Positions 9,506 to 19,146 of a DNA stretch of 64,000 nt are shown here, piece after piece. A program made the position numbers and the translations under genes. Below the pieces are notes generated by a model. It searched no databases. It saw only the letters and a list, made by a program, of their open reading frames with translations, and was not told the origin of the DNA. The stretch lies in assembly GCF_003259255.1 (NCBI RefSeq), contig NZ_QGOL01000015.1, forward strand, positions 62,001-126,000. The letters run 5' to 3'. Numbering within the stretch: position 1 is the stretch's first letter; the number at the start of each line of letters is the position of its first letter. The DNA comes from Algoriphagus litoralis. GTDB taxonomy: Bacteria > Bacteroidota > Bacteroidia > Cytophagales > Cyclobacteriaceae.

Positions 9506-10902
9506 GCAAAATCTGTTTTTTGATTCCTGACGGAGTAGGAATTAGGAATTACTTATACTCCACTGTTTTAAAGGAACTCCACGACCAAGGTCACCAAATC
9601 CATATTTGGCATTCTTTGGAAGAAGAGGTTGTTTCTCTGACAGAAAGCATCAATGGTTTTAGACCCTACTCACACTCGCTATCCTCATTTCCTGAAGATG
9701 CTGTGACTCAGATTCTTCGCGAATCCGTTGCATTTGCAAGGCTGGTAAACAATGTGAAGCTCACTGGTAATCAGACCCTGATGTCCAATTGGTCTTTTGG
9801 CAATCCTGGCCTAAAGAAAAAGATCCTGATAAAACTGGCTGCCTGGCTGGGAGGAAGCCTCAAAAAGTACGATTCCATCTTGGCCGTTGAAAGCCTGCTC
9901 TGGAAAAAACTCCGAAACACGTATTCATACAAGTACAGTCAGGAAAAGCTCAAGGAGATTGCTCCGGACTTCCTCTTCTGTACCCATCAGCGTATGCCTG
10001 GCGCCAGCGCTGCAATGCTTGCGGCCAAAGACATGGGAATTCAGACTGCATCTGCGATTTTCTCTTGGGACAATCTGCCCAAAGCAAGATTGGCTATGCG
10101 ACCCCACCACTATTTGGTCTGGTCGGAATACATGAAGGAGGAGTTGAAATTGTACTATCCAGAGCTTCCGCAAGATTCCATTCAGATTACGGGTACCCCC
10201 CAGTTTGACTACTATTCTGATCCTAGTCTGATTCAGTCTAGGGAGGATTTTGCTGCCGAGTTTGGCTTAGACCCATCCAAGCACTGGATTTTGTTTTCAG
10301 GCGATGACATCAAGACTTCACCTTATGATGCAGACTACTTGAGAGATATCGCTAATGCGCTCAAAGGTGAAGAAAACCTGCAAATCATATTCAGACAAGT
10401 GCCAGTGGAAACTACCGCAAGGTACAAATCTGTACTTCAGGCATTTCCTAATATTATTCATATCAATCCCTTTTGGAAAAGAGGGGAATTTTGGCAGCAA
10501 TTTTTCCCTTATCCCAAAGATCTCTCACACTTGGTCAATTTGGCCTTTCATTGTGATACAGTAATCAATTTAGGTTCAACTATGGCCTTGGATTTTGCAT
10601 TCTTTGATAAGCCTGCCCTGTATCTGAACTATGATCATACCCCTGATCAAACGTGGACTGTAAAGGAAATCTACGGGTTTCAGCATTTCCGAAGTATGGA
10701 TGGCCTAGATCCGGTAGGATGGATTTCTGACCCAAACACCATCCTGAGTCAAGTGAAAAAGGCGATTGACTTTCCTCAGGAGGTTGGCAAGGATAGACGG
10801 AAATGGCTTGAGAAAATTGTAGATCTATCCACTGAAAAAACCGCCTCAGCTAAAATTGCGGCCTTTATTGACCAACTAGTACCTAACCTACAGACCAAGT
10901 AG
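9502..10902 (+). CDS. GT-B-like glycan transferase of unknown specificity
   Basis: A 466-residue cytoplasmic protein with the look of a GT-B fold transferase related to CDP-glycerol phosphotransferase and surface-carbohydrate proteins. The N-terminal domain starts ICFLIPDGVGIRNYLYS. The C-terminal half contains ITGTPQFDYY near residue 228 and INLGSTMALDFAFFDKPAL near residue 353, resembling the donor-binding Ser/Thr-Met and 'D.A' turn of such enzymes. No GT4 E-x7-E is present. The start overlaps the end of asnB copy 2 by four bases, implying translational coupling. I cannot name the donor, and the assignment to a transferase rests on fold-like patterns and neighbours. Confidence 0.6.
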   Translation: MSKICFLIPDGVGIRNYLYSTVLKELHDQGHQIHIWHSLEEEVVSLTESINGFRPYSHSLSSFPEDAVTQILRESVAFARLVNNVKLTGNQTLMSNWSFGNPGLKKKILIKLAAWLGGSLKKYDSILAVESLLWKKLRNTYSYKYSQEKLKEIAPDFLFCTHQRMPGASAAMLAAKDMGIQTASAIFSWDNLPKARLAMRPHHYLVWSEYMKEELKLYYPELPQDSIQITGTPQFDYYSDPSLIQSREDFAAEFGLDPSKHWILFSGDDIKTSPYDADYLRDIANALKGEENLQIIFRQVPVETTARYKSVLQAFPNIIHINPFWKRGEFWQQFFPYPKDLSHLVNLAFHCDTVINLGSTMALDFAFFDKPALYLNYDHTPDQTWTVKEIYGFQHFRSMDGLDPVGWISDPNTILSQVKKAIDFPQEVGKDRRKWLEKIVDLSTEKTASAKIAAFIDQLVPNLQTK

Positions 10903-10908
10903 TAGTTA

Positions 10909-12048
10909 ATGCATATCTTTTTTCTTTCTCCTGAATTCCCTAGAAAAAATGCCGTTCACGGCGGCATAGGAACTTTTCTTTTGACTTTTTCCAAAAAGCT
11001 CATTGAAAATGGCCACCAAGTCACCGTGGCAGGAATCAATGGCAACTCCTATGTAGATGAAATAATCGATGGCGTGCGGGTGGTGATTTTTCCAAACAGC
11101 AAAGCCAAATTGGTGGGCTGGTGGAGGAACTTCTCCAAAATTTCCAAGTTCATTGACAAACTGAACAAAGTCCAGCCCATCGATATTGTAGAAGGCTCGG
11201 AGCTTTCCTTGGCTTTTCTGGATAAGAATCCTGCCATTAAATATGTTATTAGACTACATGGCGGCCATCATTTCTTTGCCGAAGGAGAGAAAAGAGGAAT
11301 AAATAAGTGGAAGGGTTTCCAAGAAGTAAAGTCCTTTCAAAAGGCAGACGCTTTTGTGGCGGTTTCTGACTACGTCAAAGTCCACACAGCCAAGTACCTC
11401 TCGTACCATGGCAAACCGATTGAAATCATCAACTACCCCATTTCTTTCGATAAATTCTATCCGGCGGATCCCAAGAAAGCCGTCAAAAACAGATTGGTTT
11501 TCGCCGGGACGGTATGTGAAAAAAAAGGGATCAGACAACTGATCGAGGCTTTGCCTTTGATCGCAAAAAAAGTCCCGGATATTTCACTGGAAGTCTATGG
11601 GAGGGATTGGGCATTTCCAGATGGTAAATCCTACAAAGCTTTTCTCAAGGAGACAATTGCTCCGGAAATTCTTAAGCGGGTTCGATTTCATGGTGCAGTA
11701 AGCCATGAACAATTGCCCGGATTTTATGAAATGGCAGAAATCTGCATCTTTCCTTCCCACATGGAGACCCAGGGCTTGGTGGCGCCAGAAGCCATGGCCA
11801 TGGAAAAGCCTGTGATTTTCTCCCAAACCGGGCCTGGCCCAGAGACCATTGATAATGGGGTAAACGGTTGGTTATGTGATCCTCTCCAGCCTGAAAGTAT
11901 TGCAAATACGGTCTTGTTGGCATTGGAGGCTAAGGATCGCTTTCCCGAAATTGGAAAAGCTGCCCGAGCCAAAGCCCTTAGGAAATTCGACCCAGATCGG
12001 ATAACCCAAGCAAATCTGGATTTTTTCAAAAAAATTCTTCAGCCCTAG
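10909..12048 (+). CDS. Family-4 glycosyltransferase
   Basis: Retaining GT-B glycosyltransferase. The N-terminus has the glycine-rich acceptor loop FPRKNAVHGGIGTFL near residue 9. The central boundary reads RLVFAGTVCEKKGI near residue 197. The donor site carries E-x7-E as ETQGLVAPE near residue 286, then PVIFSQTGPGPETI and a VNGWL turn. It is 379 aa, normal for GT4. It lies six bases after the previous gene and its stop touches the next start without a spacer. The sugar transferred is unknown. Confidence 0.87.
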   Translation: MHIFFLSPEFPRKNAVHGGIGTFLLTFSKKLIENGHQVTVAGINGNSYVDEIIDGVRVVIFPNSKAKLVGWWRNFSKISKFIDKLNKVQPIDIVEGSELSLAFLDKNPAIKYVIRLHGGHHFFAEGEKRGINKWKGFQEVKSFQKADAFVAVSDYVKVHTAKYLSYHGKPIEIINYPISFDKFYPADPKKAVKNRLVFAGTVCEKKGIRQLIEALPLIAKKVPDISLEVYGRDWAFPDGKSYKAFLKETIAPEILKRVRFHGAVSHEQLPGFYEMAEICIFPSHMETQGLVAPEAMAMEKPVIFSQTGPGPETIDNGVNGWLCDPLQPESIANTVLLALEAKDRFPEIGKAARAKALRKFDPDRITQANLDFFKKILQP

Positions 12049-13179
12049 GTGCATTTACTGGTAATCGGTCATGTGGTACACAAACTTCATGATGGTGTGT
12101 ATTTTGCCTATGGTCCCTATGTGAGGGAGATGAATTTATGGTTTCGCCACGTGGATGCCGTCACTGTTGTGGCTCCCATTGACCATAACCTTCCACCTGA
12201 TCCGATCGATTTACCTTACATGCATCCTTCCTTGAATTTGGTGGAGGTTTCGGAGTTTTCCATTCAATCTCCTGCCGAAATCCTTCGAACCTTAGGTAAG
12301 CTTCCGGGGATTTGGTCAAAGACTTGGAAGGAAATGCAGAAAGCCGACCATATTCATCTCAGATGCCCAGGCAATATGGGACTTCTGGGGGCCATTGTTC
12401 AGGTGTTTTTCTCGCATAAAATCAAATCTGCAAAATATGCAGGCAACTGGGATCGCAAAAGCAATCAGCCATTTACCTACAGACTTCAACAAAAAATCCT
12501 GAGCAATACCACGCTTTCAAAAAATATGCAGGTACTGGTCTATGGTGAATGGCCAAATGAAAGTCAAAACATTCGCCCATTTTTCACAGCCTCTTACTCA
12601 GAGTCAGAAAAGGAAGAGTGCCCGCCAAGACCACTGGATCCTGACAAAGAAATTCGCTTACTATTTGTGGGTGGACTAAACTCCGGTAAGCAACCCATCA
12701 TCTCTGCCCAAGTCGTATCAAGACTCATCTCTGAAGGTAAAAATGTTAAATTGGACTACTTCGGTGAAGGTCCCGAGCGTGCTGCTATTGAATCGTTCAT
12801 TGCAGAAAAAAAACTAGAGCACGCAATCACCATTCATGGGAACGTATCCGCAAATACGGTTAAGGAAGCTTTCCAAAAAGCTCACTTTCTGATATTTATC
12901 TCCAAAAGTGAAGGCTGGCCAAAGGTAGTGGCTGAAGCGATGTTTTGGGCTTGTCTGCCCATCACCACTGCCGTTTCCTGTGTCCCTCAAATGCTCGGTT
13001 TCGGGACTAGGGGAGAACTCGTACACGAAAATGAAGAAGAGGTATGTGCTGCAATCAATAGGTATCTGAATCAACCTGCAGGCTACGCAGCAAAAGCAAC
13101 CGCAGCCATGGAATGGTCCAGGCAATATACCTTGGAAAGGTTCGATAGGGAAATTCAAACCCTCTTGCAGACCACATGA
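12049..13179 (+). CDS. Family-4 glycosyltransferase
   Basis: GT4 glycosyltransferase whose GTG start directly abuts the stop of the upstream gene. The reading frame begins MHLLVIGHVVHKLHDG, which fits the first Rossmann strand, so GTG is accepted. The C-terminal domain opens IRLLFVGGLNSGKQP near residue 203. It has the phosphate/ribose-binding E-x7-E as EGWPKVVAE near residue 288 and ends with a short helix. It overlaps the next gene by four bases (ATGA). Compared with neighbours, the N-terminal domain is poorly conserved in motif, as is usual for acceptor domains. Confidence 0.85.
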   Translation: MHLLVIGHVVHKLHDGVYFAYGPYVREMNLWFRHVDAVTVVAPIDHNLPPDPIDLPYMHPSLNLVEVSEFSIQSPAEILRTLGKLPGIWSKTWKEMQKADHIHLRCPGNMGLLGAIVQVFFSHKIKSAKYAGNWDRKSNQPFTYRLQQKILSNTTLSKNMQVLVYGEWPNESQNIRPFFTASYSESEKEECPPRPLDPDKEIRLLFVGGLNSGKQPIISAQVVSRLISEGKNVKLDYFGEGPERAAIESFIAEKKLEHAITIHGNVSANTVKEAFQKAHFLIFISKSEGWPKVVAEAMFWACLPITTAVSCVPQMLGFGTRGELVHENEEEVCAAINRYLNQPAGYAAKATAAMEWSRQYTLERFDREIQTLLQTT

Positions 13180-14282
13180 GAGAGGGAGGTTTGAGAATTA
13201 TCCAATTGATCGATACCCTGGATACAGGGGGAGCAGAACGGATGGCTCTGAATATGGCCAATGCATTTGCAGCTCAAAATATTCCCAACCTATTGATTGT
13301 AAGCAGAAGAAAAGGTAGCCTCCATTCACTCCTTCATCAAGAGGATACTCTGAGAGTTTTAGGGAAAAACAGCACTTTGGATATCAAGGCCTTCAAAAAG
13401 CTTTTGGCAGAAGTGGATGAATTCCAACCGGATTTGATTCATGCTCATGGTACATCAGTCTATTGGGGAATTGGACTCAAACTTCTCAGGCCAGCTATAA
13501 AACTAATCTGGCATGACCACCTCGGGATTTCGGAGGAAGTAATTCAAAACAACCCGAGAAGAGAACTCCTTTGGATTGGAAAAAGACTGGATTTTGTCTT
13601 TACTGCCGATGAATCAACCCAAACCTATTGGCAGCAAAAAAAACTTTTAGCAAAAGACCGAATCGCCTATTTGCCTAATTTCCCTAGCCTTTCACCTTCA
13701 GTTAAAAAGCAAACTGAAAAATTCACCTTTCTCCACCTTGCCAACTATCGATCCGAAAAGGGACAGCTTAACCTGATCCACGCTGCAAAAATACTTCGTG
13801 ATCAGGGTTTGGAATTTGTTGTAAGGATGGTTGGAAAAGAGGTAGATTCGTCTTGGAAAAAGGAGGTTCTAAAGCAGAGAGCCGACTTTGGACTCGAAGA
13901 TTCAGTACTAGTGGAAGATACTGTCCATGATGTTTCCGGTCTTCTGTCGGAAGTGAATGCAGGATTGGTGGCCTCTGACCGGGAAGGCCTTCCAGTATCT
14001 TTGCTTGAATATGGTCTGGCTGACTTGCCAGTAATTTCCACCAAGGTAGGGCAATGTTCAGAAGTCTTGGGTAATGGAAAGTTTGGGAGAATTGTAGCTG
14101 TCGGAAGACCTGATCTCTTGGCCGAGCAAATGGAAGCGTTCATCCGTAACCCCTCAGAGGCACTTGCTCTGGGAAAGTCTTTCGGCAAGCAGGTAGCCGA
14201 AAATTACGGGGAAGCCCAGTTTAAAAAGACCTATTTCAGCGTAGTAGAAAGAATTTTAACCTTAAAGCAAAAAACTAGTTGA
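13176..14282 (+). CDS. Family-4 glycosyltransferase
   Basis: GT4 enzyme with a very typical start, IIQLIDTLDTGGAERMALN, in which TGGAERM is the acceptor-side glycine-rich loop. IHAHGTSVYWG near residue 88 and FTFLHLANYRSEKGQLNLI near residue 182 mark the two Rossmann domains, and EGLPVSLLE near residue 270 is the E-x7-E. It is 368 aa, full length. It is coupled to both neighbours by four-base overlaps, first ATGA and then a TTGA where the next gene begins. It probably acts on an intermediate of the same lipid-linked repeat unit. Confidence 0.88.
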   Translation: MREGGLRIIQLIDTLDTGGAERMALNMANAFAAQNIPNLLIVSRRKGSLHSLLHQEDTLRVLGKNSTLDIKAFKKLLAEVDEFQPDLIHAHGTSVYWGIGLKLLRPAIKLIWHDHLGISEEVIQNNPRRELLWIGKRLDFVFTADESTQTYWQQKKLLAKDRIAYLPNFPSLSPSVKKQTEKFTFLHLANYRSEKGQLNLIHAAKILRDQGLEFVVRMVGKEVDSSWKKEVLKQRADFGLEDSVLVEDTVHDVSGLLSEVNAGLVASDREGLPVSLLEYGLADLPVISTKVGQCSEVLGNGKFGRIVAVGRPDLLAEQMEAFIRNPSEALALGKSFGKQVAENYGEAQFKKTYFSVVERILTLKQKTS

Positions 14283-15682
14283 TAAAGCAACTGATATTAA
14301 ACAGATACCCGCTTTTTTGGATTGTATTCCATATCGGGCTAGGCTTGTCAGCTACTTTTTCGCCGATTCCGGTGATTGCCTGGTTTTATCTGGTCATTCT
14401 CACTTCCTTAGGTCTGATCCTGAGACGCACCCAATCTCCGTTTTTATTGATTGGAATCTTACTTTACCTCATCTCATTTGAGCTTTTAGCTCGGATGGCC
14501 CGGACTTCTCCATTTATACCTTATGAATTGGGGAAATATCTGCTCTGTGCCGGGATGATTTGGGGAATATTCAAATTTAAGCCCAAAGGAAAAGAAGGAT
14601 GGATCATGCTGCTTTGCCTAATCCCTTCTGCATTCATTGATTTTTCAGGACAAGTCTCTAGTTCGGATTTGGTCTTTAATATTCTTGGACCCATCAATGT
14701 GGCCCTTGTCGTGATTTTTTTCTACAAACAGCGGATAACCACCCGACAATTAAGCCATTTGATTAGACTGGTAATCTATCCAATGCTCGGAGTATTGGGC
14801 TATACCATTATCAAGTCCCCCGATTTTAAAGACGTGGAATTTGCTCTCGGAGCCAATGTGGACTGGAGTGGAGGCTTTGGTTCCAATCAGGTTTCTACCC
14901 TGTTTGGTCTTGGCGCGTTTTTCATGTTTATCCTGATGATCAACAGGTGGAAATTTTCAGGATATCTCCTTTTGGATGCCTTGATATTATTTGCTTTCAC
15001 CTTTCAGGGTCTACTTACTTTTTCAAGAGGAGGGATGCTCGGAGCAGTCTTGGGAATCATCATAGTCTTATTTTTCCTCAGGAAAGCTCCGCTCAAAGAG
15101 CGAAAGAAATATGGGCTGCCAAATATTGGGAAATACGTTCTTCCAGCCATACTTGTGGCAGTAGTCGCTTACATTACCGTAGATGAAATCACCGGAGGTA
15201 TGCTCAGCCTGAGGTATCAGGGTGAGACCATGGGAACTCTGGCAGGAAGCAAAGCGAAGTCTATCAATACCGTGACTACAGGAAGGTTTGAAATTTTCGA
15301 AGGTGATATCAGCCTATGGGTAGATCATTTCTTTCTCGGTGTAGGTGCCGGAGCTTCCCGGTTTTTGCGTGAAACTATGACCGGAACTGTGGCACACGTA
15401 GAACTCAGCCGCTTGCTTGCCGAGCATGGGGTTCTGGGTTTTATCTATTTCCTGATTTTGTGCAGGTTGGGGATTCAACTCTTTAAGTCCAGTCCCAATC
15501 CGCTGATTAAGGGGATTCTCATGGCTTTGTTTTTGGTGGCCATGTACACCTCATTCCATGCCGCGATGCGGACCTTTGTCACTCCGGCTTTGATCGGTCT
15601 ATCCCTGCTCAGTATCAAACTTCCCGAACCCAAGAAAATTTCTCCGACTAAGGGAAGGGCTAAGGTAGAAATGCTGAGTTAA
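14279..15682 (+). CDS. O-antigen polymerase/ligase-like membrane protein
   Basis: Integral membrane protein of about 10-12 predicted helices, of the Wzy/WaaL (O-antigen ligase domain) type. A long hydrophobic N-terminal half is followed by FSRGGMLGAVLGIIIVLFF near residue 246. A large polar loop of about residues 300-390 contains LGVGAGASRFL and AHVELSRLLAEHGVLGF, the pattern of the family's periplasmic loop with its conserved Arg and His. It starts with TTG inside the stop of the GT4 gene. It is expected to polymerise repeat units or ligate glycan in the periplasm. Which of the two cannot be decided without a flippase or lipid A context. Confidence 0.78.
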   Translation: MIKQLILNRYPLFWIVFHIGLGLSATFSPIPVIAWFYLVILTSLGLILRRTQSPFLLIGILLYLISFELLARMARTSPFIPYELGKYLLCAGMIWGIFKFKPKGKEGWIMLLCLIPSAFIDFSGQVSSSDLVFNILGPINVALVVIFFYKQRITTRQLSHLIRLVIYPMLGVLGYTIIKSPDFKDVEFALGANVDWSGGFGSNQVSTLFGLGAFFMFILMINRWKFSGYLLLDALILFAFTFQGLLTFSRGGMLGAVLGIIIVLFFLRKAPLKERKKYGLPNIGKYVLPAILVAVVAYITVDEITGGMLSLRYQGETMGTLAGSKAKSINTVTTGRFEIFEGDISLWVDHFFLGVGAGASRFLRETMTGTVAHVELSRLLAEHGVLGFIYFLILCRLGIQLFKSSPNPLIKGILMALFLVAMYTSFHAAMRTFVTPALIGLSLLSIKLPEPKKISPTKGRAKVEMLS

Positions 15683-15704
15683 GAGAATTTTCCACAAGTA
15701 TCGA

Positions 15705-17030
15705 ATGAACCTTTTTACTTCTATCCTTGAAAACTTCCTCTTGCCCCTAGGGGATAGGATGCTCGGTGCTACGTTCATGACTAGCCTGAAGTCCTGGAGG
15801 AGTACTTTGTCTAGAAGTGCATCTCAACTTGAAGATCTCCAAAGGCAAAAACTCAAAGATCTTCTGAATCACGCTACTAAAAATTCACCCTTTTACGAGC
15901 TTCAGCACATCCCCGAAAGTAGGGATCCCTACATTTGGCTCAAGTCTTATCCTATCCTTTCCAAAAAATCCTTCAAGCATAATCTGGAGTATATCCTTAC
16001 CAAGCCTATTGATCAAAACATCACCTCTGTGATGTCATCAGGCTCAACTGGGCCACCCTCACAGGTGTATTTTTCAAAAACCGAACTATCAAATAACCGG
16101 GCACTCCAAATAATCTGGTGGGAATGGGCAGGCTATCGCTTTGGTAATTCTCTCCTCCAAACTGGAGTGAACATGAAGCGATCCAAAGAAAAACTCATCA
16201 AGGATAAGCTGCTCAGGACGAGATACATTGACGCGATGAGCCATTCAGAAGCTCAAATCCTGAATGAATTGAAGCTGTTAAGAAGCAATCCTCGGCAACA
16301 TTTTGTCGCTTACGCGTCCAGTCTTTACCTATTTGCAAAGACAGCTCTCGCACATAATATCCGAGATGTCAAGTTTCAATCGGTCATTTCTCTCGGAGAA
16401 AAATTACTTCCTCAGTTTAGGGAGGCCATCGAAACTGCATTTTCCTGCAAGGTCTATGACACCTATGGAGCATCGGAGGGTTTTCTCATCGCCTCCCAAT
16501 GCAGCGAAGGACGGTACCACATCATGACACCTCATGTGGTCGTGGAAATATTGGATGAAAAAAACCATGAAGTGCAACCTGGTCAGACAGGCAGAGTGGT
16601 GCTGACAGGCTTGGATAATTTCACTACGCCTTTGATCCGCTACGAGGTAGGAGACCTGGCTGTAAAAGGACACCCAGTCAAATGTAATTGCGGACTGGAA
16701 TTACCCGTTTTGGGAGAAATAATCGGCAGGATGACTGAATTTTTACTAACACCCTCAGGTAAGTTTATCACAGTACAGACAGTCGTCAGGGTATTAAAGC
16801 AATTTCCTGAAATTGACCAATTCAAAGTCATCCAATTGGATGCTGACCTTTACAAACTCATTTACATTTCCCCTAAAAGCCAATCTGATTCGATGGAAAA
16901 GCGAGTAAAAGAGATGTTTGAGGACGTGTTTGGTGAGCCACTTCGTTTTGAATTTGAAAAGGTCAGAGAATTGCCAAAAGCAAAAACAGGAAAATTCCAA
17001 CTCATCGAAAATCAGTTCACGTCAATCTAA
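15705..17030 (+). CDS. CapK/PaaK-like adenylate-forming enzyme
   Basis: Member of the phenylacetate-CoA ligase/coenzyme F390 synthetase-like group (CapK type) that activates a carboxylic acid as an acyl-adenylate. The ATP-binding loop is MSSGSTGPPS near residue 110. The second core motif is YDTYGASEGFL near residue 252. A C-terminal lid domain begins around residue 330 and ends KAKTGKFQLI with the catalytic-type Lys. It is 441 aa, typical. CapK-like genes occur in capsule loci, where the acyl group's destination is usually unknown. Here a GNAT, a NodB-like and a FemAB-like gene follow in overlap, so an activated acyl or amino acid may be attached to the glycan. Confidence 0.82.
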   Translation: MNLFTSILENFLLPLGDRMLGATFMTSLKSWRSTLSRSASQLEDLQRQKLKDLLNHATKNSPFYELQHIPESRDPYIWLKSYPILSKKSFKHNLEYILTKPIDQNITSVMSSGSTGPPSQVYFSKTELSNNRALQIIWWEWAGYRFGNSLLQTGVNMKRSKEKLIKDKLLRTRYIDAMSHSEAQILNELKLLRSNPRQHFVAYASSLYLFAKTALAHNIRDVKFQSVISLGEKLLPQFREAIETAFSCKVYDTYGASEGFLIASQCSEGRYHIMTPHVVVEILDEKNHEVQPGQTGRVVLTGLDNFTTPLIRYEVGDLAVKGHPVKCNCGLELPVLGEIIGRMTEFLLTPSGKFITVQTVVRVLKQFPEIDQFKVIQLDADLYKLIYISPKSQSDSMEKRVKEMFEDVFGEPLRFEFEKVRELPKAKTGKFQLIENQFTSI

Positions 17031-17494
17031 TGTTGAAGCAACTAAAAAGACTTCGTTCGCAGTCCATTGATATGCTGGTTTTTTCTTTTCCTGATGGAGC
17101 CACGTCCAGCCAAGAAAACTTGAATTGGAAAATTGAATATGATCAGGCAACTCAGGAATACAGAATCATGGATCAGGATATCCTGGTTCACCGAAGCCGG
17201 GTTTTTCACAGCAGTAGGTTATTGAGGAACTTTCATTTTGAAAAGCCTCTGATCACCATCGGAGATTGTTTCACCGATGACCGCTACCGCGGAAAAGGAA
17301 TCTATCCGTATGTTTTGGGCAAAATTGCCAAGCAATATGCCCACACGACGCAAGTATTCATCTTAGTCGCCCCGGATAATATCCCTTCTATCAAAGGCAT
17401 AGAAAAGGCAGGTTTTCAGTTCACGGCAAGACTTCGCAGCTTCAGATTTTTAGTGTTTTATTTTCGCAAAAGAATTTCAATCACCAGAAAATGA
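17030..17494 (+). CDS. GNAT-family acetyltransferase
   Basis: Small (154 aa) GCN5-type N-acyltransferase. The acetyl-CoA pyrophosphate loop is seen as TDDRYRGKGIYPYVLGKIA near residue 82, with VLGKIAKQY as the following helix. LVAPDNIPSIKGIEKAGFQ near residue 112 is the usual 'N..s....ekaGF' block. The start codon ATG overlaps the preceding TAA by one base. It may acylate an amino sugar, or the acyl group activated by the CapK-like neighbour. The substrate is not visible from sequence. Confidence 0.82.
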   Translation: MLKQLKRLRSQSIDMLVFSFPDGATSSQENLNWKIEYDQATQEYRIMDQDILVHRSRVFHSSRLLRNFHFEKPLITIGDCFTDDRYRGKGIYPYVLGKIAKQYAHTTQVFILVAPDNIPSIKGIEKAGFQFTARLRSFRFLVFYFRKRISITRK

Positions 17495-19146
17495 TCAAAG
17501 CCATTCGGGCGAATTTTCTGGTAGATGGAGTTTCCAAAGAATTTCAAGATCAGATTGATTCTCAAATTAAAATCGAAAAGGGCTCTTGTAGTTTTCGGTT
17601 TGAGTTTACTGAGGACATTTGGGTATCTGAGTTGTTTCTTGATATCGAGTTTGATGATCCCATAGCTTTTTGGAGATTTTTGGATTATTCCTGGGTAAAG
17701 CCAGGCAAAGACCACCTGATTGCCAATACGCATAGTCCAAAAATCCTCAAACTCAGCTCGGGCTTGACGGTGGTGGCCAGCCAAACTTCCGGATGCTGGG
17801 AATACCAGCCCGATTCAGGCTCACTTCGTTGGTATTTTTATCATCCCATGCTCAGTCCAACGATGGTGTATGATCAAAATGATCAGCGGATATTTTTGAA
17901 AAAACAACTTGTCCCAAAAGGGACACTTATTCAAAATGGCCTGCTCTCGGCTGCCGGAAGTGTGGAAGAATGGGCCAGAACCCCCATAGGCTTTTTGCCT
18001 ACGGTCTGTTTTACGGATCACTCTGACTTTGATACCACCTCCTTACTCAAGGTTCAGCGCAAGCTGTTTTCAGACTTGGGAATCAAAGTGACCAAAGGTT
18101 TTTTTCTTTATGATTACACCCATAAAGCAGAGAATGCCAGCTTTGAAGCTGAAGATTCCAGAAATGAGCTGATTCTTTGGGCTGAAGAAGGTCATGAACT
18201 TGCCTACCACGCCCTCAGTCAAAGCTATCGGGGCGAAGTAAGCGAAACAGAATTTCAGAAATTTGAAAGTCCAGCGGCTCTTCCTAAGATCAACTGCTAC
18301 ATCGACCATGGTTTTCACCCATACAATTACACCAAACAGCCACTAGGGCAATGGGAAAAATGGTATTCACATATCGTACCTAAAGGAATCAACCTGATTT
18401 GGAGTTATATCGATGCAGGTGAGGGCAACCTCTTCACAGTAAATCAGCTCAATCCTCAAGGATACACCTTAGAAGCGATATCCAAATCTTCTTCGTACTT
18501 CAGCTCAAAAGGTAAAAAAAGGAGTAGAAAGACGGATCTGAGGAATTTCCTCATGTATGGAGTGCCGGAGAATATTCTGATTAAATCCAAGTACCTGAAA
18601 GGCAGCTTGGGTGGCTTGCTCTCCAACCCAGGTCTAAAGTCCCTAAAAGGCGCTTCCTCTTCGGCGTTTTCCATGTTTCGGCAAATCTTGAGCAGGGAAA
18701 CCCTCGCCGAAATCAAAAAAAGAAGGAAAAGCATTTTTGAAGTGAATCGATTTGGACCGGTGTTTTTTCAGGCTTGCAATCAAGTCAATACTTCCATCCA
18801 AGTTTTTCAAACCCTTTCAGTTCGGGATTTTGATATTGTATTCTCGGAAGAATCCTTGGATCGGTTGCAAAAAGAATCCGGCCTGATGATCGCCCATACC
18901 TATTTTGCCTACACGGGGGAAAACCACGAAGGCAGGTTGTTTAAAAATCCATCTGGGGTTTTTAGAGATGAAGCCAAATCAGCCCTGAAAAGACTGGGGG
19001 ACAAAATTCAAGAGGATAAAATCTGGAATCCAACCGTTTCTGAATTGAACGCATTCTTTCGAAAATTTGAATCAATTACTTATGTCAAAGACGGAGACAA
19101 CTTAAAAATCTCCCAGTTTGACGGAATTACAAAAACTATTGCATGA
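17491..19146 (+). CDS. NodB/polysaccharide-deacetylase-like protein (tentative)
   Basis: A 551-residue soluble protein with no signal peptide. The central part resembles a carbohydrate esterase family-4 barrel: VCFTDHSDFDT near residue 171 looks like a TFDD-type metal motif, GHELAYHALSQS near residue 232 supplies His-x4-His, and YIDHGFHPYNY near residue 270 supplies further His residues. The N-terminal 150 residues look like a beta-rich accessory domain. The C-terminal half has no motif I know. The start overlaps the GNAT gene by four bases and the end overlaps the FemAB-like gene by four. De-N-acetylation of a glycan intermediate is possible, but a cytoplasmic location would be unusual. Confidence 0.5.
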   Translation: MIKAIRANFLVDGVSKEFQDQIDSQIKIEKGSCSFRFEFTEDIWVSELFLDIEFDDPIAFWRFLDYSWVKPGKDHLIANTHSPKILKLSSGLTVVASQTSGCWEYQPDSGSLRWYFYHPMLSPTMVYDQNDQRIFLKKQLVPKGTLIQNGLLSAAGSVEEWARTPIGFLPTVCFTDHSDFDTTSLLKVQRKLFSDLGIKVTKGFFLYDYTHKAENASFEAEDSRNELILWAEEGHELAYHALSQSYRGEVSETEFQKFESPAALPKINCYIDHGFHPYNYTKQPLGQWEKWYSHIVPKGINLIWSYIDAGEGNLFTVNQLNPQGYTLEAISKSSSYFSSKGKKRSRKTDLRNFLMYGVPENILIKSKYLKGSLGGLLSNPGLKSLKGASSSAFSMFRQILSRETLAEIKKRRKSIFEVNRFGPVFFQACNQVNTSIQVFQTLSVRDFDIVFSEESLDRLQKESGLMIAHTYFAYTGENHEGRLFKNPSGVFRDEAKSALKRLGDKIQEDKIWNPTVSELNAFFRKFESITYVKDGDNLKISQFDGITKTIA